Of a stretch of 64,000 nt of DNA, positions 38,211-51,586 are shown piece by piece (positions within the stretch are counted from its first letter, which is position 1; every line of letters begins with the position of its first letter). A program made the position numbers and the translations under genes. Below the pieces are notes generated by a model. It was not told where the DNA came from and searched no databases. It saw only the letters and a program-made list of their open reading frames with translations. This DNA is from Luteipulveratus flavus (lineage in GTDB: Bacteria; Actinomycetota; Actinomycetes; Actinomycetales; Dermatophilaceae): assembly GCF_029439465.1 (NCBI RefSeq), contig NZ_JAROAV010000033.1, positions 212,867-276,866 on the forward strand, in the 5' to 3' direction.

Positions 38211-40235
38211 GTGAACGAGCCCGAAGGATCGGACGCGGCGTTCCGTGAGCTGGTGGAGGCGCGCTGGCACCGGTGGTCGGCTGTCGCGTTCCTCGTGCTC
38301 CAGGACGAGCGCCAGGCCCACGACGCGGTACTCGCGACCTTCGTCCGCACCCATCAGGACTGGGCGGAGCTGCCCGGCTCACCGTCCGTCTCCGCCCTGA
38401 CCGCGTTGGTCCGTCGCGTCCGTGACCGCGCGGAGTCGACCTCGAACCAGCCGCCCGAGCCCGTCGACGCGTCCGACCCGTCCGACCCGTTCGACCCGTC
38501 CGACCCGTCCGACCCGTCCGACGATCTCGTGCCGATCGGCGAGAGCGAGCACACCGCCCGTCTCGTGACGGCGTACGCCGGGCTTCCCGTCGGCCCTCGC
38601 CTGGCGCTCGCGCTCCGGGCGATCGAGGACCTCACCGACGACGAGATCGCCGTGGTCAGCCGTTCGACGCCGGCGCAGGTCGCCCAGGAGGTCGATCATG
38701 GGCTCGCCGAGCTGCACTCCGTTGTTCCGCCTAGCTGGTCGCACGCCCAGCTGGAGAGTGCCTTGCGTGGCGCACTGCGCGGACGTACCGACCGCGTACT
38801 CGCCGACGAAGACCCCTGGCAGACAACGCAGCTCGCCCTCGTCACCGCGCGCCGACGACGCCGCCGGACGGCCGGCGCCTTCGTCGGCGCACTGGTCCTC
38901 GCGCTGGTCGCGGCCGGTGGCGCCACCGTCGCGCTGACCGACGACTCACCTGCGCCGCAGGCAGTAAACGACTCCCCCACCGCGACGAGCTCCCGGACGA
39001 TGTCCACCCCGCTGGACGCGCGCAGCACGGACCTCACCCGCTGGCCGCTGCGAGGCTCCCTGCGTGGCCGGCTCGATCTGCTGGAACCGCTGCGGAGCTC
39101 ACCACGGCTGGACGAGCTCTCCGGGACCCAGATCTACATCGACCGCTTCATCTACGCCGGCGACGTGGGCCGCAGCCGTTACGTCCTGGGCTACACCAAG
39201 GACATCACCACCAACGGGGGGCCGGCCGGCGTGGTCATCTGGACCGGGCCGCGCGGTGCACCGCCCCGGTCATTGCAGCCCACGTTGTCCTTCGGCGCGG
39301 GCGCGTCGCTGCTGACCAGCGTCCACCAGCTGCCGGACGCGTCCGGGGAGATGCTCATCCTCGGTCCCGACGTGCCGACGGCCGTCCGCGTGTCGCCGGG
39401 ACCGCTGTACCACCTCGACGGCTCGGCGACCCGCACCTGGACCACGGTCGCGCTCGACCACGGCGTCGGTACGGCGACCCTGCCCGCCCAGGGTCCCAAC
39501 AGCACCCTCGTGCGCGGCGAGTCCGGCGAGAACGCGATCGTGGAGTGGCCCTTCCAGCAGTCGGAGTCGCAGCCGCCCTCGCCGGCCCCGAGCTCTCGGT
39601 ACAGCGGCGACTACGCCGATCTCATCGACCAGTTCCTGTCCAGCCACCGGCTCGCCCGGACGGCGGTCTCCGTGCTCGACACCCGGACCTTCCGTTTCCG
39701 CGCGCCCGCGCCGGCGCCGTTCGACAACCTGGGCCGGCAGAGCGAGGTCACTCCGCTGCCGCGACCGGACGTCGACTGGATCGGCTCGGTCGTGGTGCTG
39801 CAGCGTCCGGACGGGACCGTCTTCCGCAGCGGGCGCGTCCGCGCGGTGACGCCCGACCCGTCCGGCAACGACGGAGCGGCCGTCGTCTACAACGCGCCGA
39901 CCGACGCGCGACGGTGGCAGCGGCGTCCGCTGCTCGCGCTGTCGACCGACCAGGAGCAGCACCAGGAGGCCGTCCTGCTCGCGCCCGACGCCCAGCGCGT
40001 CGAGATCTCCGGGAAGGACTCCGGCCAGGTCCGGCTCACCCGGGTCGCGCCGGGCGTCTTCCGCGGTGAGCTGGCCGCCCGCGGGTGGTTCACCGATCCG
40101 CTGCGGCTCACCGTCCGCACGTACGACGCCGACGGACGGCCGCTCGGCACCTGGCCCCTGCTCACCATCGCCGAGACCGACCCGGATGTCACCGGAGACG
40201 GCCTCACCGGCGGGATGGTGACCCGGACGTACTGA
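38211..40235 (+). CDS. ECF-sigma-like domain fused to a transmembrane and extracytoplasmic region
   Basis: A 674-residue protein. Residues about 8-70 resemble sigma region 2 of the SigE family (AAFRELVEARWHRWSAVAF, QAHDAVLATFVRTHQDW). Residues about 105-165 resemble region 4 (LPVGPRLALALRAIEDLTDD, then EIAVVSRSTPAQVAQEVDHG). The linker holds a DPS repeat. A basic stretch RRRRRR is followed by one membrane helix (AFVGALVLALVAAGGATVAL, about residues 222-241), then about 430 extracytoplasmic residues of no known family. Region 2 lacks several conserved acidic/aromatic residues, so it may not bind RNA polymerase. The GTG has GAAAAT (38198-38203) ending 7 bases upstream. Confidence 0.7.
   Translation: MNEPEGSDAAFRELVEARWHRWSAVAFLVLQDERQAHDAVLATFVRTHQDWAELPGSPSVSALTALVRRVRDRAESTSNQPPEPVDASDPSDPFDPSDPSDPSDDLVPIGESEHTARLVTAYAGLPVGPRLALALRAIEDLTDDEIAVVSRSTPAQVAQEVDHGLAELHSVVPPSWSHAQLESALRGALRGRTDRVLADEDPWQTTQLALVTARRRRRRTAGAFVGALVLALVAAGGATVALTDDSPAPQAVNDSPTATSSRTMSTPLDARSTDLTRWPLRGSLRGRLDLLEPLRSSPRLDELSGTQIYIDRFIYAGDVGRSRYVLGYTKDITTNGGPAGVVIWTGPRGAPPRSLQPTLSFGAGASLLTSVHQLPDASGEMLILGPDVPTAVRVSPGPLYHLDGSATRTWTTVALDHGVGTATLPAQGPNSTLVRGESGENAIVEWPFQQSESQPPSPAPSSRYSGDYADLIDQFLSSHRLARTAVSVLDTRTFRFRAPAPAPFDNLGRQSEVTPLPRPDVDWIGSVVVLQRPDGTVFRSGRVRAVTPDPSGNDGAAVVYNAPTDARRWQRRPLLALSTDQEQHQEAVLLAPDAQRVEISGKDSGQVRLTRVAPGVFRGELAARGWFTDPLRLTVRTYDADGRPLGTWPLLTIAETDPDVTGDGLTGGMVTRTY
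38466..38522 (+). repeat. 9-bp tandem repeat inside the sigma-like gene
   Basis: Six consecutive copies of GACCCGTCC (one GACGCGTCC, one GACCCGTTC) and a seventh partial copy encode Asp-Pro/Ala-Ser units between the sigma region 2-like and region 4-like parts. The repeat keeps the frame, so copy-number change would only alter linker length. Confidence 0.9.
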
Positions 40236-40239
40236 GCGA

Positions 40240-40914
40240 TCAGATCGGCGCGGCCCAGACGACGTAGTTGGAGACGTGGTGATTGCCGACCACCTTGGAA
40301 CCGGCGTCGCAGGTGATGAGCGCGAGCACCGGAGTCTTGGACGAGCCCCACACCCGGGCGTCGGTCTGCAGCGTCTTCTTGTCGACCGACGCCTCGTCGT
40401 ACACCTTGAACTTCTTCTGCTGACCGCCGGCGAACTGGACCGTGACGACGTCGCCCTTGTCCAGCTGGTCGAGCTTGTAGAAGACGTCCGGCCCGTCGTA
40501 CATGACGTGGCCCGCGATGACCGAGATACCGTCCTTGCCCGGCCGGACGGACTTGTTGTACCACTGCGGCACGCCGGCGGGCGGGTTGATCTCGCCGGCG
40601 CTGTTGACCCCGAGCGAGACGAGCTTCTTGTCCAGGCCGATCGACGGCGCGACCAGACGGACCGGGTCGCCCTTGGCGCGCGACGAGGCCGGCGCGCTGG
40701 CCCCGCCGGCCTCCTTGGTGGACCCGTTGAGGCCGACGCCCTGGCTGTCGGGGTGCGCCGTCGTGGCCGACGACGTCGGGGTCCCACCACCGGTCCCACC
40801 ACCGGACGGCTCGGCGGACGTCTTCTCGTCGCCGCCGCACCCGGACAGCGTGGCGAGGACGATCCCGGCGCCGACGACGGCGGCGCGGACGCGCAACGAC
40901 CTGGTGGTGCTCAT
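40240..40914 (-). CDS. Class F sortase
   Basis: A 224-residue sortase. The N-terminus looks like a lipoprotein signal with lipobox TLSG-C near residue 25, then a Gly/Ser/Thr-rich linker. The catalytic domain starts near residue 80 (VRLVAPSIGLDKKLV). The histidine is in SVIAGHVMY, the cysteine in LALITCDAG, and the arginine or its replacement lies late in the protein, with VGNHHVSNYVVWA. Class F enzymes cleave LPXTG-like signals; no adjacent substrate gene is present, although the protein at 313-933 has a similar C-terminal layout. It converges with the sigma-like gene, 4 bases apart. Confidence 0.85.
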   Translation of the reverse strand: MSTTRSLRVRAAVVGAGIVLATLSGCGGDEKTSAEPSGGGTGGGTPTSSATTAHPDSQGVGLNGSTKEAGGASAPASSRAKGDPVRLVAPSIGLDKKLVSLGVNSAGEINPPAGVPQWYNKSVRPGKDGISVIAGHVMYDGPDVFYKLDQLDKGDVVTVQFAGGQQKKFKVYDEASVDKKTLQTDARVWGSSKTPVLALITCDAGSKVVGNHHVSNYVVWAAPI

Positions 40915-41043
40915 CTCGGTGTGAAGCCTCTCGATCGCGGACTGCTCTGACGCCGACCGGCCCGGTGCCGGCCGCGTTCTCCCCCGGGAGCCGCGAGGAC
41001 AGCGTACGTCGCCGGACCTGCGCCGAGGACCTCGTCCGGGCAA

Positions 41044-42552
41044 CTACGTGAGCCGCTGCAGCAGCAGCTCGCGCGCCTTCCCCGCGTCGGCCTGGCCCTT
41101 CATCGCCTTCATCACCTGACCGATCAGCGCACCGACCGCCTGCACCTTGCCGTCGCGCACCTTCTGCGCGACATCGGGGTTGGCGGCGATGACCTGGTCG
41201 ACCGCGGCCTCCAGGGCGCCGTCGTCCTGCACGAGCTCCAGACCGCGGGCGTCCGCGACCGCGGTGGGCGAGCCCTCACCGGCGATGACGCCGTCGAGGA
41301 CCTGCCGGGCCATCGAGTCGTTGAGCCGTCCGGACCCGACCAGGCCGTCCAGCTCCGCGACGTACGCGGGCGTGACGTTGAAGTCCGAGACGGACTTCCC
41401 CTCGGCGTTGGCGCGGCGGGCCAGCTCTCCGGTCCACCACTTGCGGGCGGCCGCCGGAGAGGCTCCCGCAGCCACGGTCTCCTCGATGATGCCGACGGCG
41501 CCGGCGTTCATCACGTCGCGCATCTCCAGGTCGCTGTAGCCCCAGGCGGCCTGCAGCCGCTTGCGCCGCTCGGCGGGCGGCTCGGGCAGCGTGCCCCGCA
41601 GCCGCTCCACGAGCTCGTGGGCCGGCGCCACGGGCACCAGGTCCGGCTCGGGGAAGTAGCGGTAGTCGTCCGCGTCCGACTTCGGCCGCCCGGACGTCGT
41701 CGCGCCGGTGTCCTCGTGCCAGTGGCGGGTCTCCTGCAGGATCGACCCGCCGCCGTTCAGGACCGCGGCGTGCCGGCAGATCTCGTACCGCACCGCGCGC
41801 TCGACGGAGCGCAGCGAGTTGACATTCTTGGTCTCGGTACGGGTGCCGAGCTTCTCGGCGCCCCGGGGCTTGAGCGAGACGTTGGCGTCGCAGCGCATCG
41901 AGCCCTGCTCCATCTTGACGTCGCTCACGTCCAGCGCCTTGAGCAGGTCGCGCAGCGCCGAGACGTACGCCCGCGCCACCTCGGGCGCGCGCTCTCCGGC
42001 GCCGAGGATCGGCTTGGTGACGATCTCGATCAGCGGGATCCCGGCCCGGTTGTAGTCGACGAGCGAGTACTCCGCGCCGTGGATGCGGCCGGTGGAGCCA
42101 CCGACGTGCAGCGACTTGCCGGTGTCCTCCTCCATGTGCGCCCGCTCGATCTCCACGCGGAAGGTCGAGCCGTCATCCAGGTCGACGTCGAGGTACCCCT
42201 CGAACGCGATCGGCTCGTCGTACTGCGAGGTCTGGAAGTTCTTCGGCATGTCCGGGTAGAAGTAGTTCTTCCGGGCGAACCGGCACCACTGCGCGATCTG
42301 GCAGTTGAGCGCCAGCCCGATCCGGACGGCCGACTCCACGGCCGTCGCGTTGACGACCGGCAGCGCACCCGGCAGACCGAGGCACACCGGGCAGGTCTGG
42401 GTGTTCGGGTCCGCGCCGAAGGTCGTCGAGCAGCCGCAGAACATCTTGGTCGCGGTGCCGAGCTCGACGTGGACCTCCAGGCCCATCACCGGGTCGTACG
42501 TCGCGAGCGCCTCGTCGTAGGGCAGCACCGCGTCGGCGGTCGTGACGCTCAT
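41044..42552 (-). CDS. gatB: Asp-tRNA(Asn)/Glu-tRNA(Gln) amidotransferase subunit B
   Basis: A 502-residue subunit that binds misacylated tRNA and phosphorylates its side chain for amidation by GatA. The start of the catalytic cradle is [24 protein letters not shown] and CPVC are zinc-binding cysteines. [20 protein letters not shown] and [11 protein letters not shown] are conserved, and the C-terminal YqeY-like tail ([20 protein letters not shown]) binds tRNA. The ATG overlaps the gatA stop as ATGA. Confidence 0.97.
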   Translation of the reverse strand: MSVTTADAVLPYDEALATYDPVMGLEVHVELGTATKMFCGCSTTFGADPNTQTCPVCLGLPGALPVVNATAVESAVRIGLALNCQIAQWCRFARKNYFYPDMPKNFQTSQYDEPIAFEGYLDVDLDDGSTFRVEIERAHMEEDTGKSLHVGGSTGRIHGAEYSLVDYNRAGIPLIEIVTKPILGAGERAPEVARAYVSALRDLLKALDVSDVKMEQGSMRCDANVSLKPRGAEKLGTRTETKNVNSLRSVERAVRYEICRHAAVLNGGGSILQETRHWHEDTGATTSGRPKSDADDYRYFPEPDLVPVAPAHELVERLRGTLPEPPAERRKRLQAAWGYSDLEMRDVMNAGAVGIIEETVAAGASPAAARKWWTGELARRANAEGKSVSDFNVTPAYVAELDGLVGSGRLNDSMARQVLDGVIAGEGSPTAVADARGLELVQDDGALEAAVDQVIAANPDVAQKVRDGKVQAVGALIGQVMKAMKGQADAGKARELLLQRLT

Positions 42553-44069
42553 CGGACGGTCTCCTTCGCGGTCAGCTCCGGGGCCTTCGCCAGCACGGGG
42601 CCGCCCCACTTCTCCAGCAGCGCGGCCTCCAGGGCCGCACCGACGCCGTACATCAGGTGGTCCTGCGTCGCGGGCGCGAGGACCTGGAACCCGGTGGGCA
42701 GCCCGTCCTCGTCGGCGACGCCGCTCGGCAGGGACAGCCCAGGGACCCCGGCGAGGTTGGCCGGGATGGTCGCGATGTCGTTGAGGTACATCGCCATCGG
42801 GTCGTCGATCTTCTCCCCGAGCCGGAACGCCGTCGTCGGGGCGGTCGGCGACACCAGCACGTCGGCCTTCTCGAACGCCGCGGCGAAGTCGCGCGCGATC
42901 AGCGTGCGGACCTTCTGGGCCTGCCCGTAGTAGGCGTCGTAGTAGCCGCTGGACAGCGCGTACGTCCCGAGGATGATCCGTCGCTTGACCTCGTCGCCGA
43001 AGCCGGCGTCGCGGCTCGCGGCCATGACCTGCTCGGCGCTGGGGCTCTCGACCCCCTGCGGACCGACGCGCAGGCCGTAGCGCATCGCGTCGAACTTGGC
43101 GAGGTTGGAGGACGCCTCGCTCGGCAGGATCAGGTAGTACGCGGCCAGGCCCTGGCTGAACGTCGGGCAGGAGACCTCGACCACCTCGGCGCCACGGTCG
43201 ACCAGCAGCTGCACCGACTCCTCGAACCGACGCTGCACGCCCGGCTGGAAGCCCTCGCCGGAGATCTCCTTGACGATGCCGATCCGCATGCCTGTGACGT
43301 CCGCGCGGCGGGCCGCCTCGACGACCGGCGGGACGGGCGCCTCGATGGACGTGGAGTCCATCGGGTCGTGACCGCCGATCACCTCGTGCAGCAGTGCGGC
43401 GTCCAGCACCGAGCGGGTGCACGGACCGGCCTGGTCGAGGGAGCTGGCCAGGGCGATGAGGCCGTAGCGGGAGACACCGCCGTACGTCGGCTTGGCGCCG
43501 ACCGTGCCGGTGACGGCGGCGGGCTGACGGATCGAGCCGCCGGTGTCGGTGCCGATGGCCAGCGGCGCCTCGAACGCGGCGACGGCCGCCGAGGAACCAC
43601 CGCCGGAGCCGCCGGGCGTGCGCTCGAGGTCCCACGGGTTGTGGCTCGGGCCGTACGCGGAGTGCTCGGTGGAGGAACCCATCGCGAACTCGTCCATGTT
43701 GGTCTTGCCGAGGATGGGCATGCCGGCCGCGCGCAGCCGGGTGACCAGCGTCGCGTCGTACGGCGGGACCCAGCCCTCGAGCATGCGGCTGCCGGCGGTC
43801 GTGGGCTGGCCCTGGGTCGCGACGACGTCCTTGACCGCGATCGGGACGCCGGTCAGCGCGCCCACGTGGTCACCGCGCGCACGGCGCTCGTCGGCCTCGC
43901 GGGCCGCGGCGAGCGCGCCCTCCGCGTCGACGTGGAGGAAGGCGTGGACGTCGCCGTCGACGGCCGCGATGCGGTCCAGGTGCGCCTGGGTGGCCTCGAC
44001 GGAGCTGATCTCCTGCGCCGCGAGCCGGTCGGCGATCTCGGCAGCGGTGAGCCGGGTGATGTCAGTCAT
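42549..44069 (-). CDS. gatA: Asp-tRNA(Asn)/Glu-tRNA(Gln) amidotransferase subunit A
   Basis: A 506-residue amidase that releases ammonia from glutamine. The Ser-cisSer-Lys triad is K80 (PIAVKDVV) with serines in [13 protein letters not shown] near residue 154. The signature [14 protein letters not shown] and [13 protein letters not shown] is complete. It lies between gatC, 28 bases upstream, and gatB, which overlaps it. Confidence 0.97.
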   Translation of the reverse strand: MTDITRLTAAEIADRLAAQEISSVEATQAHLDRIAAVDGDVHAFLHVDAEGALAAAREADERRARGDHVGALTGVPIAVKDVVATQGQPTTAGSRMLEGWVPPYDATLVTRLRAAGMPILGKTNMDEFAMGSSTEHSAYGPSHNPWDLERTPGGSGGGSSAAVAAFEAPLAIGTDTGGSIRQPAAVTGTVGAKPTYGGVSRYGLIALASSLDQAGPCTRSVLDAALLHEVIGGHDPMDSTSIEAPVPPVVEAARRADVTGMRIGIVKEISGEGFQPGVQRRFEESVQLLVDRGAEVVEVSCPTFSQGLAAYYLILPSEASSNLAKFDAMRYGLRVGPQGVESPSAEQVMAASRDAGFGDEVKRRIILGTYALSSGYYDAYYGQAQKVRTLIARDFAAAFEKADVLVSPTAPTTAFRLGEKIDDPMAMYLNDIATIPANLAGVPGLSLPSGVADEDGLPTGFQVLAPATQDHLMYGVGAALEAALLEKWGGPVLAKAPELTAKETVR

Positions 44070-44097
44070 GTGTTCCTTCTGCGTCTCGGTCGGCTCG

Positions 44098-44394
44098 TCA
44101 GTCCTCGTCGAGGATGCGCGGCACCTCGAAGCGCTGCAGCTCCGAGGCGGGCGCGTTCGCGAGCGCCTGGTCGGCGGTGAGGCTCGGCCGGACCTCGTCC
44201 GGCCTGGTCACGTTGGTCAGCGGCAGCGGGTGCGACATCGGCGGGATGTCGTCGGCGGCGATCTCACCGACACCGGCGACGAACTCCACGATCTGGTCCA
44301 GCTGGCCGGCGAGGTGATCGAGCTCGGCGTCGGTGAGCTGGATGCGGGCGAGCATGGCGACGTGGGCGACCTCGTCACGGGAGAGCGTGGACAT
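44098..44394 (-). CDS. gatC: Asp-tRNA(Asn)/Glu-tRNA(Gln) amidotransferase subunit C
   Basis: A 98-residue linker subunit that stabilises GatA on GatB. The motifs [17 protein letters not shown] and [18 protein letters not shown] are typical. The ATG at 44394 is chosen because TAGACT (44402-44407, this strand) ends 7 bases upstream; the open frame extends 23 codons further without support. It is the first gene of gatCAB and divergent from the dioxygenase gene. Confidence 0.96.
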   Translation of the reverse strand: MSTLSRDEVAHVAMLARIQLTDAELDHLAGQLDQIVEFVAGVGEIAADDIPPMSHPLPLTNVTRPDEVRPSLTADQALANAPASELQRFEVPRILDED

Positions 44395-44504
44395 GCGGGG
44401 CAGTCTATTCGGCGTTGTCGACACCCGGGCGCGGCCCGTCGGAGGGACCGGCGCCACGGGCACGGCGAGCTTCGCGGGTGCCTCGGTAGGAGGTCACCTC
44501 TGGT

Positions 44505-44522
44505 GTTACTTTCGTGCGTAAC
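44505..44522. promoter_or_regulatory. Inverted repeat GTTAC-N8-GTAAC in the gatC/dioxygenase spacer
   Basis: GTTAC (44505-44509) and GTAAC (44518-44522) flank 8 bases, 20 bases before the dioxygenase ATG. A second short palindrome, GAGGTCACCTC, lies just upstream near 44490. Either could be an operator or overlap the core promoter. No known regulator consensus is claimed. Confidence 0.35.
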
Positions 44523-44541
44523 CGAGGGTGAGGGAGAACAC

Positions 44542-45603
44542 ATGACGAACACGATGACCGAGGCGTTCGAGCGCGAGCTCGCCGACCTGGACGTCGAGGA
44601 CTTCTGGGACAAGGGGTACGCGATTCTTCACGACGTGTACTCCCCGGAGGAGGTCGAGCGCATGCGCGAGGGGGTCACCGAGCAGTGCCGGATCGGCGGG
44701 GAGCTGATGACCGGACCCCTGCGGCACGTGCTCACCGACGGGCGGATGGCCCAGGTGGCACAGAAGCTCCTCGGCAGCGACACGGTGATCTACGGCGGTG
44801 ACAGCTCGGCGACCATCAACGGCAAGATCCGCGCCTGGCACAAGGACAACACCGACCGGGAGGACGCCGAGGCTCCCGACTGGGACGACCAGTACACCCA
44901 GCTGCGCTTCGGGGTGTACCTCCAGGATCACACCGAGCACAGCGGCGGCCTGAACCTCAAGGTGGGCTCGCACGTGTTCTGCGACCTGACCTCGGGCGAG
45001 ACGATCTACGTCAAGAACAACCCCGGTGACCTGCTGGTCTGGAGCATGCGCATGACGCACTCCGGCGCGGGCACCCTGCTGAAGGACCCGGGCGCACGGT
45101 TCCCCGAGCCGAACGAGTGGAACGCCTTCCCGGCCGACCAGGTCGCGCCCGAGCACGAGGAGCGAATGGCGATCTTCGCCCACCTCGGCGCCGACGACAA
45201 GCACGGCCGTCGCTACCTGGACTACCTCAAGACCAGGACCTACATGGTCAACGCCTGGCGTCGGCGTCCCTTCACGCCCGAGCACGTCGCCGAGCTCGAC
45301 GCGATCGGCGTCACGGTGAGGGACATGCCCGCCGAGGTCAAGGACGACAAGCGGGCCGGGCTCAACGCGCAGTGGCAGCCCTACTGGTACCCGGGCTCGG
45401 CGTCCGTGACGGCCGCGGCCAAGCCTGCGCCGACCGCTCCGGCGCCCCAGGCCGCTGCCGCGCCGCCGGCACCGCGTCCCCAGCAGGCCCAGCCGCCGTT
45501 CGCCCGTCGCTACGGTCGGGCCGTGCAGCGGCGCCTCAAGGGAGTGACGCGCGGGGCCGTACGGGGCTGGCACGACGCCGCGCCGAAGGGCTCGCGCCGC
45601 TGA
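44542..45603 (+). CDS. Phytanoyl-CoA dioxygenase-family Fe(II)/2-oxoglutarate oxygenase with basic tail
   Basis: A 353-residue protein. Residues about 1-285 are a PhyH-like jelly-roll. The iron ligands are probably H and D in AWHKDNTDRED and H in MRMTHSGAGT; GGLNLKVGSHVF is typical. An Ala/Pro linker (about residues 287-325) leads to a basic C-terminus, RYGRAVQRRLKGVTRG (near 325-340), which may bind nucleic acid, membrane or polyanions. PhyH oxygenases hydroxylate lipids, sugars or small molecules; the substrate is unknown. AGGGAG lies 6 bases before the ATG. It is transcribed alone, against gatC. Confidence 0.82.
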   Translation: MTNTMTEAFERELADLDVEDFWDKGYAILHDVYSPEEVERMREGVTEQCRIGGELMTGPLRHVLTDGRMAQVAQKLLGSDTVIYGGDSSATINGKIRAWHKDNTDREDAEAPDWDDQYTQLRFGVYLQDHTEHSGGLNLKVGSHVFCDLTSGETIYVKNNPGDLLVWSMRMTHSGAGTLLKDPGARFPEPNEWNAFPADQVAPEHEERMAIFAHLGADDKHGRRYLDYLKTRTYMVNAWRRRPFTPEHVAELDAIGVTVRDMPAEVKDDKRAGLNAQWQPYWYPGSASVTAAAKPAPTAPAPQAAAAPPAPRPQQAQPPFARRYGRAVQRRLKGVTRGAVRGWHDAAPKGSRR

Positions 45604-45613
45604 TCGGGGTCGG

Positions 45614-45852
45614 CTACTCCAGCAACGCCTCGTGCACCAGCGCGGGGTCGGGGTTGGAGTAGCCGACGCCGTCGATCACGACGGTCGGCACCAGCTCGTT
45701 GCCGTCGTTGAGGTCGCGGACCGTGGCGGCGGCCTCCGGGTCCTCCCAGATGTTGCGCCACTGGGCGCGGCCGGCGTCGGGCCCGAGAGCGGCCCGCAGC
45801 GACGCGCAGAACCCGCAGCCGGGCCGCCAGTAGATGGTGACGTCGTGGGCGC

Positions 45853-45856
<4 letters not shown>
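45614..45856 (-). CDS. Glutaredoxin-like protein (mycoredoxin type)
   Basis: An 80-residue glutaredoxin fold with active site WRPGCGFC and the cis-proline motif LVPTVVIDG; GYSNPDPA matches the usual substrate-binding turn. CGFC rather than CPYC is common in actinobacterial Grx-like proteins, which use mycothiol instead of glutathione. The GTG start overlaps the DinB gene's stop (GTGA), so they are coupled; both could serve thiol metabolism. Confidence 0.88.
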
Positions 45857-49595
<3,739 letters not shown>

Positions 49596-49599
<4 letters not shown>

Positions 49600-50528
49600 G
49601 CCGTCGGCACCGGCTTGTCGCCGATGCCCCTCAGCGTGGCGGTGGTCCGGCCCGCCCTCAGCTCGACCCAGCAGGTCGCCCGACGGCTCCCCGCCGACCA
49701 GCCCTGCCGCGCCGGCGGGACGGTCACCATCCCGATGTCCGCACGGGGCTTGGTCGCGGCGCCGACGAACGCCCGGTAGAGCGGCGCGCACAGCGCCGAC
49801 GTCCGCTTGTCCGCCTCGGCCTCGCCCGGATAGGGGTCGGCGGGCTGCCCGATGAACCCGCCGCCGACCGCCTCCGTCGTGTGGGGGGCCGAGCAGGACG
49901 CCGGCGAGACGTCCGGGCGGGCGGCGATCTTCTCCGCGATGCAGGCGCGCAGGTCGTACGCGCCGGTGCCCGCGAGCCGGCCCCTGGACGAGCCGGTCAC
50001 CTGCGTCACACCGCCGAAACCCTCGTCGAACATGCCGATCAGGCAGATGAATCGGGTGGCAGCCTTCGGGTCCTTGGCGATCGGGTAGGTGACCGATCGG
50101 AACCTCGTGGTGTTCAGCGCCGTGGACCCGAGGTACTCGGCGCCCTTGCGCTCACACGTCGCGACCGCGGCCTCGTGACGCTTGAGCATGTCGTCCTGGT
50201 GGGCGGTGCTCGGGACGACCGCCGTCACCTCGTAGGTGTGCTCCGCGGTGCAGGCCAGGCGGGTCCACTGGGGCTCCTGGCGGGTGCACTGACCGGCCGC
50301 GAGTGCCGGGTCGGCACCCGTCGCGGTCGGCATCGTCGGACGGACCGCCGTACCGGACCCCGCGGACGCGCCCGCCGTCGGGGTCGTGGCCGCCGGTGTC
50401 GACGACCCCGACGGGGCCACCGACGGCGCCGTCGTGGGCGCGGTCACCGAGGCGTTGTCGCACCCGCTCAGGCCGATCGAGAGCGCCAGCGCACCCGCGG
50501 CGACGCACACGGGAGCCGCGGTGCGCAT
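49596..50528 (-). CDS. Septum-formation-family lipoprotein, paralogue 2
   Basis: A 310-residue exported lipoprotein; the lipobox is IGLSG-C near residue 23, followed by about 45 Thr/Ser/Ala/Pro residues. Two Septum_form-type units follow. Each has a cysteine-rich start, a segment like HTYEVTAVVPSTAHQDDMLK, and a final cysteine, probably disulfide bonded. It is the same length as, and clearly duplicated from, the gene upstream. Its ATG shares one base with that gene's stop. Function unknown; the family name is from one septum-associated member. Confidence 0.8.
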
Positions 50529-51460
50529 CACCGGTAGGACGTCAGGGGCTTCGCGCCGATCCCCGCGAGCGTCTTGGAGACCGTTCCGCTGGTCACCTCG
50601 ACGAAGCAGCCGGTGACCATCTGGCCACGCGACCAGGGCCCAGGACCGCCGGAGTTCTGCGACACGACGATGTCCTTGCGGACCTTGGTGCCGAGGAACT
50701 TCTGGCCGACCGGCGTGCAGAACTTCAGCGCGTCGCTGGAGATCTTGCTCGCGCCCGGGAACGGGGAGTCGGCCTTGCCGTTCAGCTTCCCGCCGACGGC
50801 CTCTGAGACGTGCGGCTGGCTGCAGGGCACGAACTCGACGTCGTTCGACTGGCTGGCGCGTCCCTTGAGGCAGATCACGTACGGCCGGATCCCGTCGCCG
50901 GCGAGCTTGCCCTTCATCGAGCCGCTCACCTTCTCCCGCTTGTCGAGGGAGGTGTCGACGCGGTAGGTCAGGCAGACGAACCGGGAAGCGTTCTGCGGGT
51001 CGGCGACGCTCGGCAGCGGAGCGCTCTGCACCCGCGTGACCGGCCAGGCCTGGGTGCCGAGGTAGGTGGAGGTCTGCTCGTTGCAGGTGGCGGTGCCGTA
51101 CGCCGACCGCTTGACCAGGTCGCCCTGGTGGGCGGTGCTGGGAACGACCGCGGTGATCTCGAAGTCGTGGGGTGCCGAGCAGTCGATGGCGGTGTAGGAC
51201 GGCTTGTCGCCGAGGCACTGACCCACGGTGAAGGACTTCGCGGCCGCAGAGCTGCTGGTGGAGGGTGCGGCACTGGTGGTGCTGGGCGAGGACGACTCGG
51301 AGGTCGAGTTGCTGGAGGGGGCCGCGGACCCGGTCGGCGCGGCGCTGCTGGTAGCCGTGCTCGCCGGAGCCACCGAGACGTCGTCCCCTCCCCCGCACGC
51401 TGCCGTCATGGTCATCACACCCGCGGCCAGTACGGCCATCACTGCAGTCCGTCGCACCAT
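50528..51460 (-). CDS. Septum-formation-family lipoprotein, paralogue 1
   Basis: A 310-residue lipoprotein with lipobox MTAA-C near residue 22 and a 50-residue Ser/Thr/Ala linker. The first unit starts VGQCLGDKPSYTAIDCSAPH and contains FEITAVVPSTAHQGDLVKRS; the second begins with YVICLKGRASQSNDVEFVPC. A string of eight or so cysteines suggests disulfides outside the cell. TAGGCT (51493-51498, this strand) followed by AGGGG before the ATG gives a normal leader of about 25 bases. It leads a coupled run with its paralogue and the MetE-like gene. Confidence 0.82.
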   Translation of the reverse strand: MVRRTAVMAVLAAGVMTMTAACGGGDDVSVAPASTATSSAAPTGSAAPSSNSTSESSSPSTTSAAPSTSSSAAAKSFTVGQCLGDKPSYTAIDCSAPHDFEITAVVPSTAHQGDLVKRSAYGTATCNEQTSTYLGTQAWPVTRVQSAPLPSVADPQNASRFVCLTYRVDTSLDKREKVSGSMKGKLAGDGIRPYVICLKGRASQSNDVEFVPCSQPHVSEAVGGKLNGKADSPFPGASKISSDALKFCTPVGQKFLGTKVRKDIVVSQNSGGPGPWSRGQMVTGCFVEVTSGTVSKTLAGIGAKPLTSYR

Positions 51461-51508
51461 CGTGCATCCCCTTCGTCACGGTCGTCCGCCGCAGCCTAGC
51501 GACGGCAC

Positions 51509-51528
51509 GGCCGGGCGGTCGCCCGGCC
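51509..51528 (-). terminator. Stem-loop after mnmA
   Basis: GGCCGGGC and GCCCGGCC form an 8-bp stem around GGTC, about 60 bases after the mnmA stop on the minus strand. It stands just before the likely -10 (TAGGCT) of the septum-type lipoprotein gene. Confidence 0.5.
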
Positions 51529-51586
51529 CGCAGGGTTCGACGCGCGTGGTCGGCGTTCGGCTCCCCGGAACCGTGCGTCCGACCGG

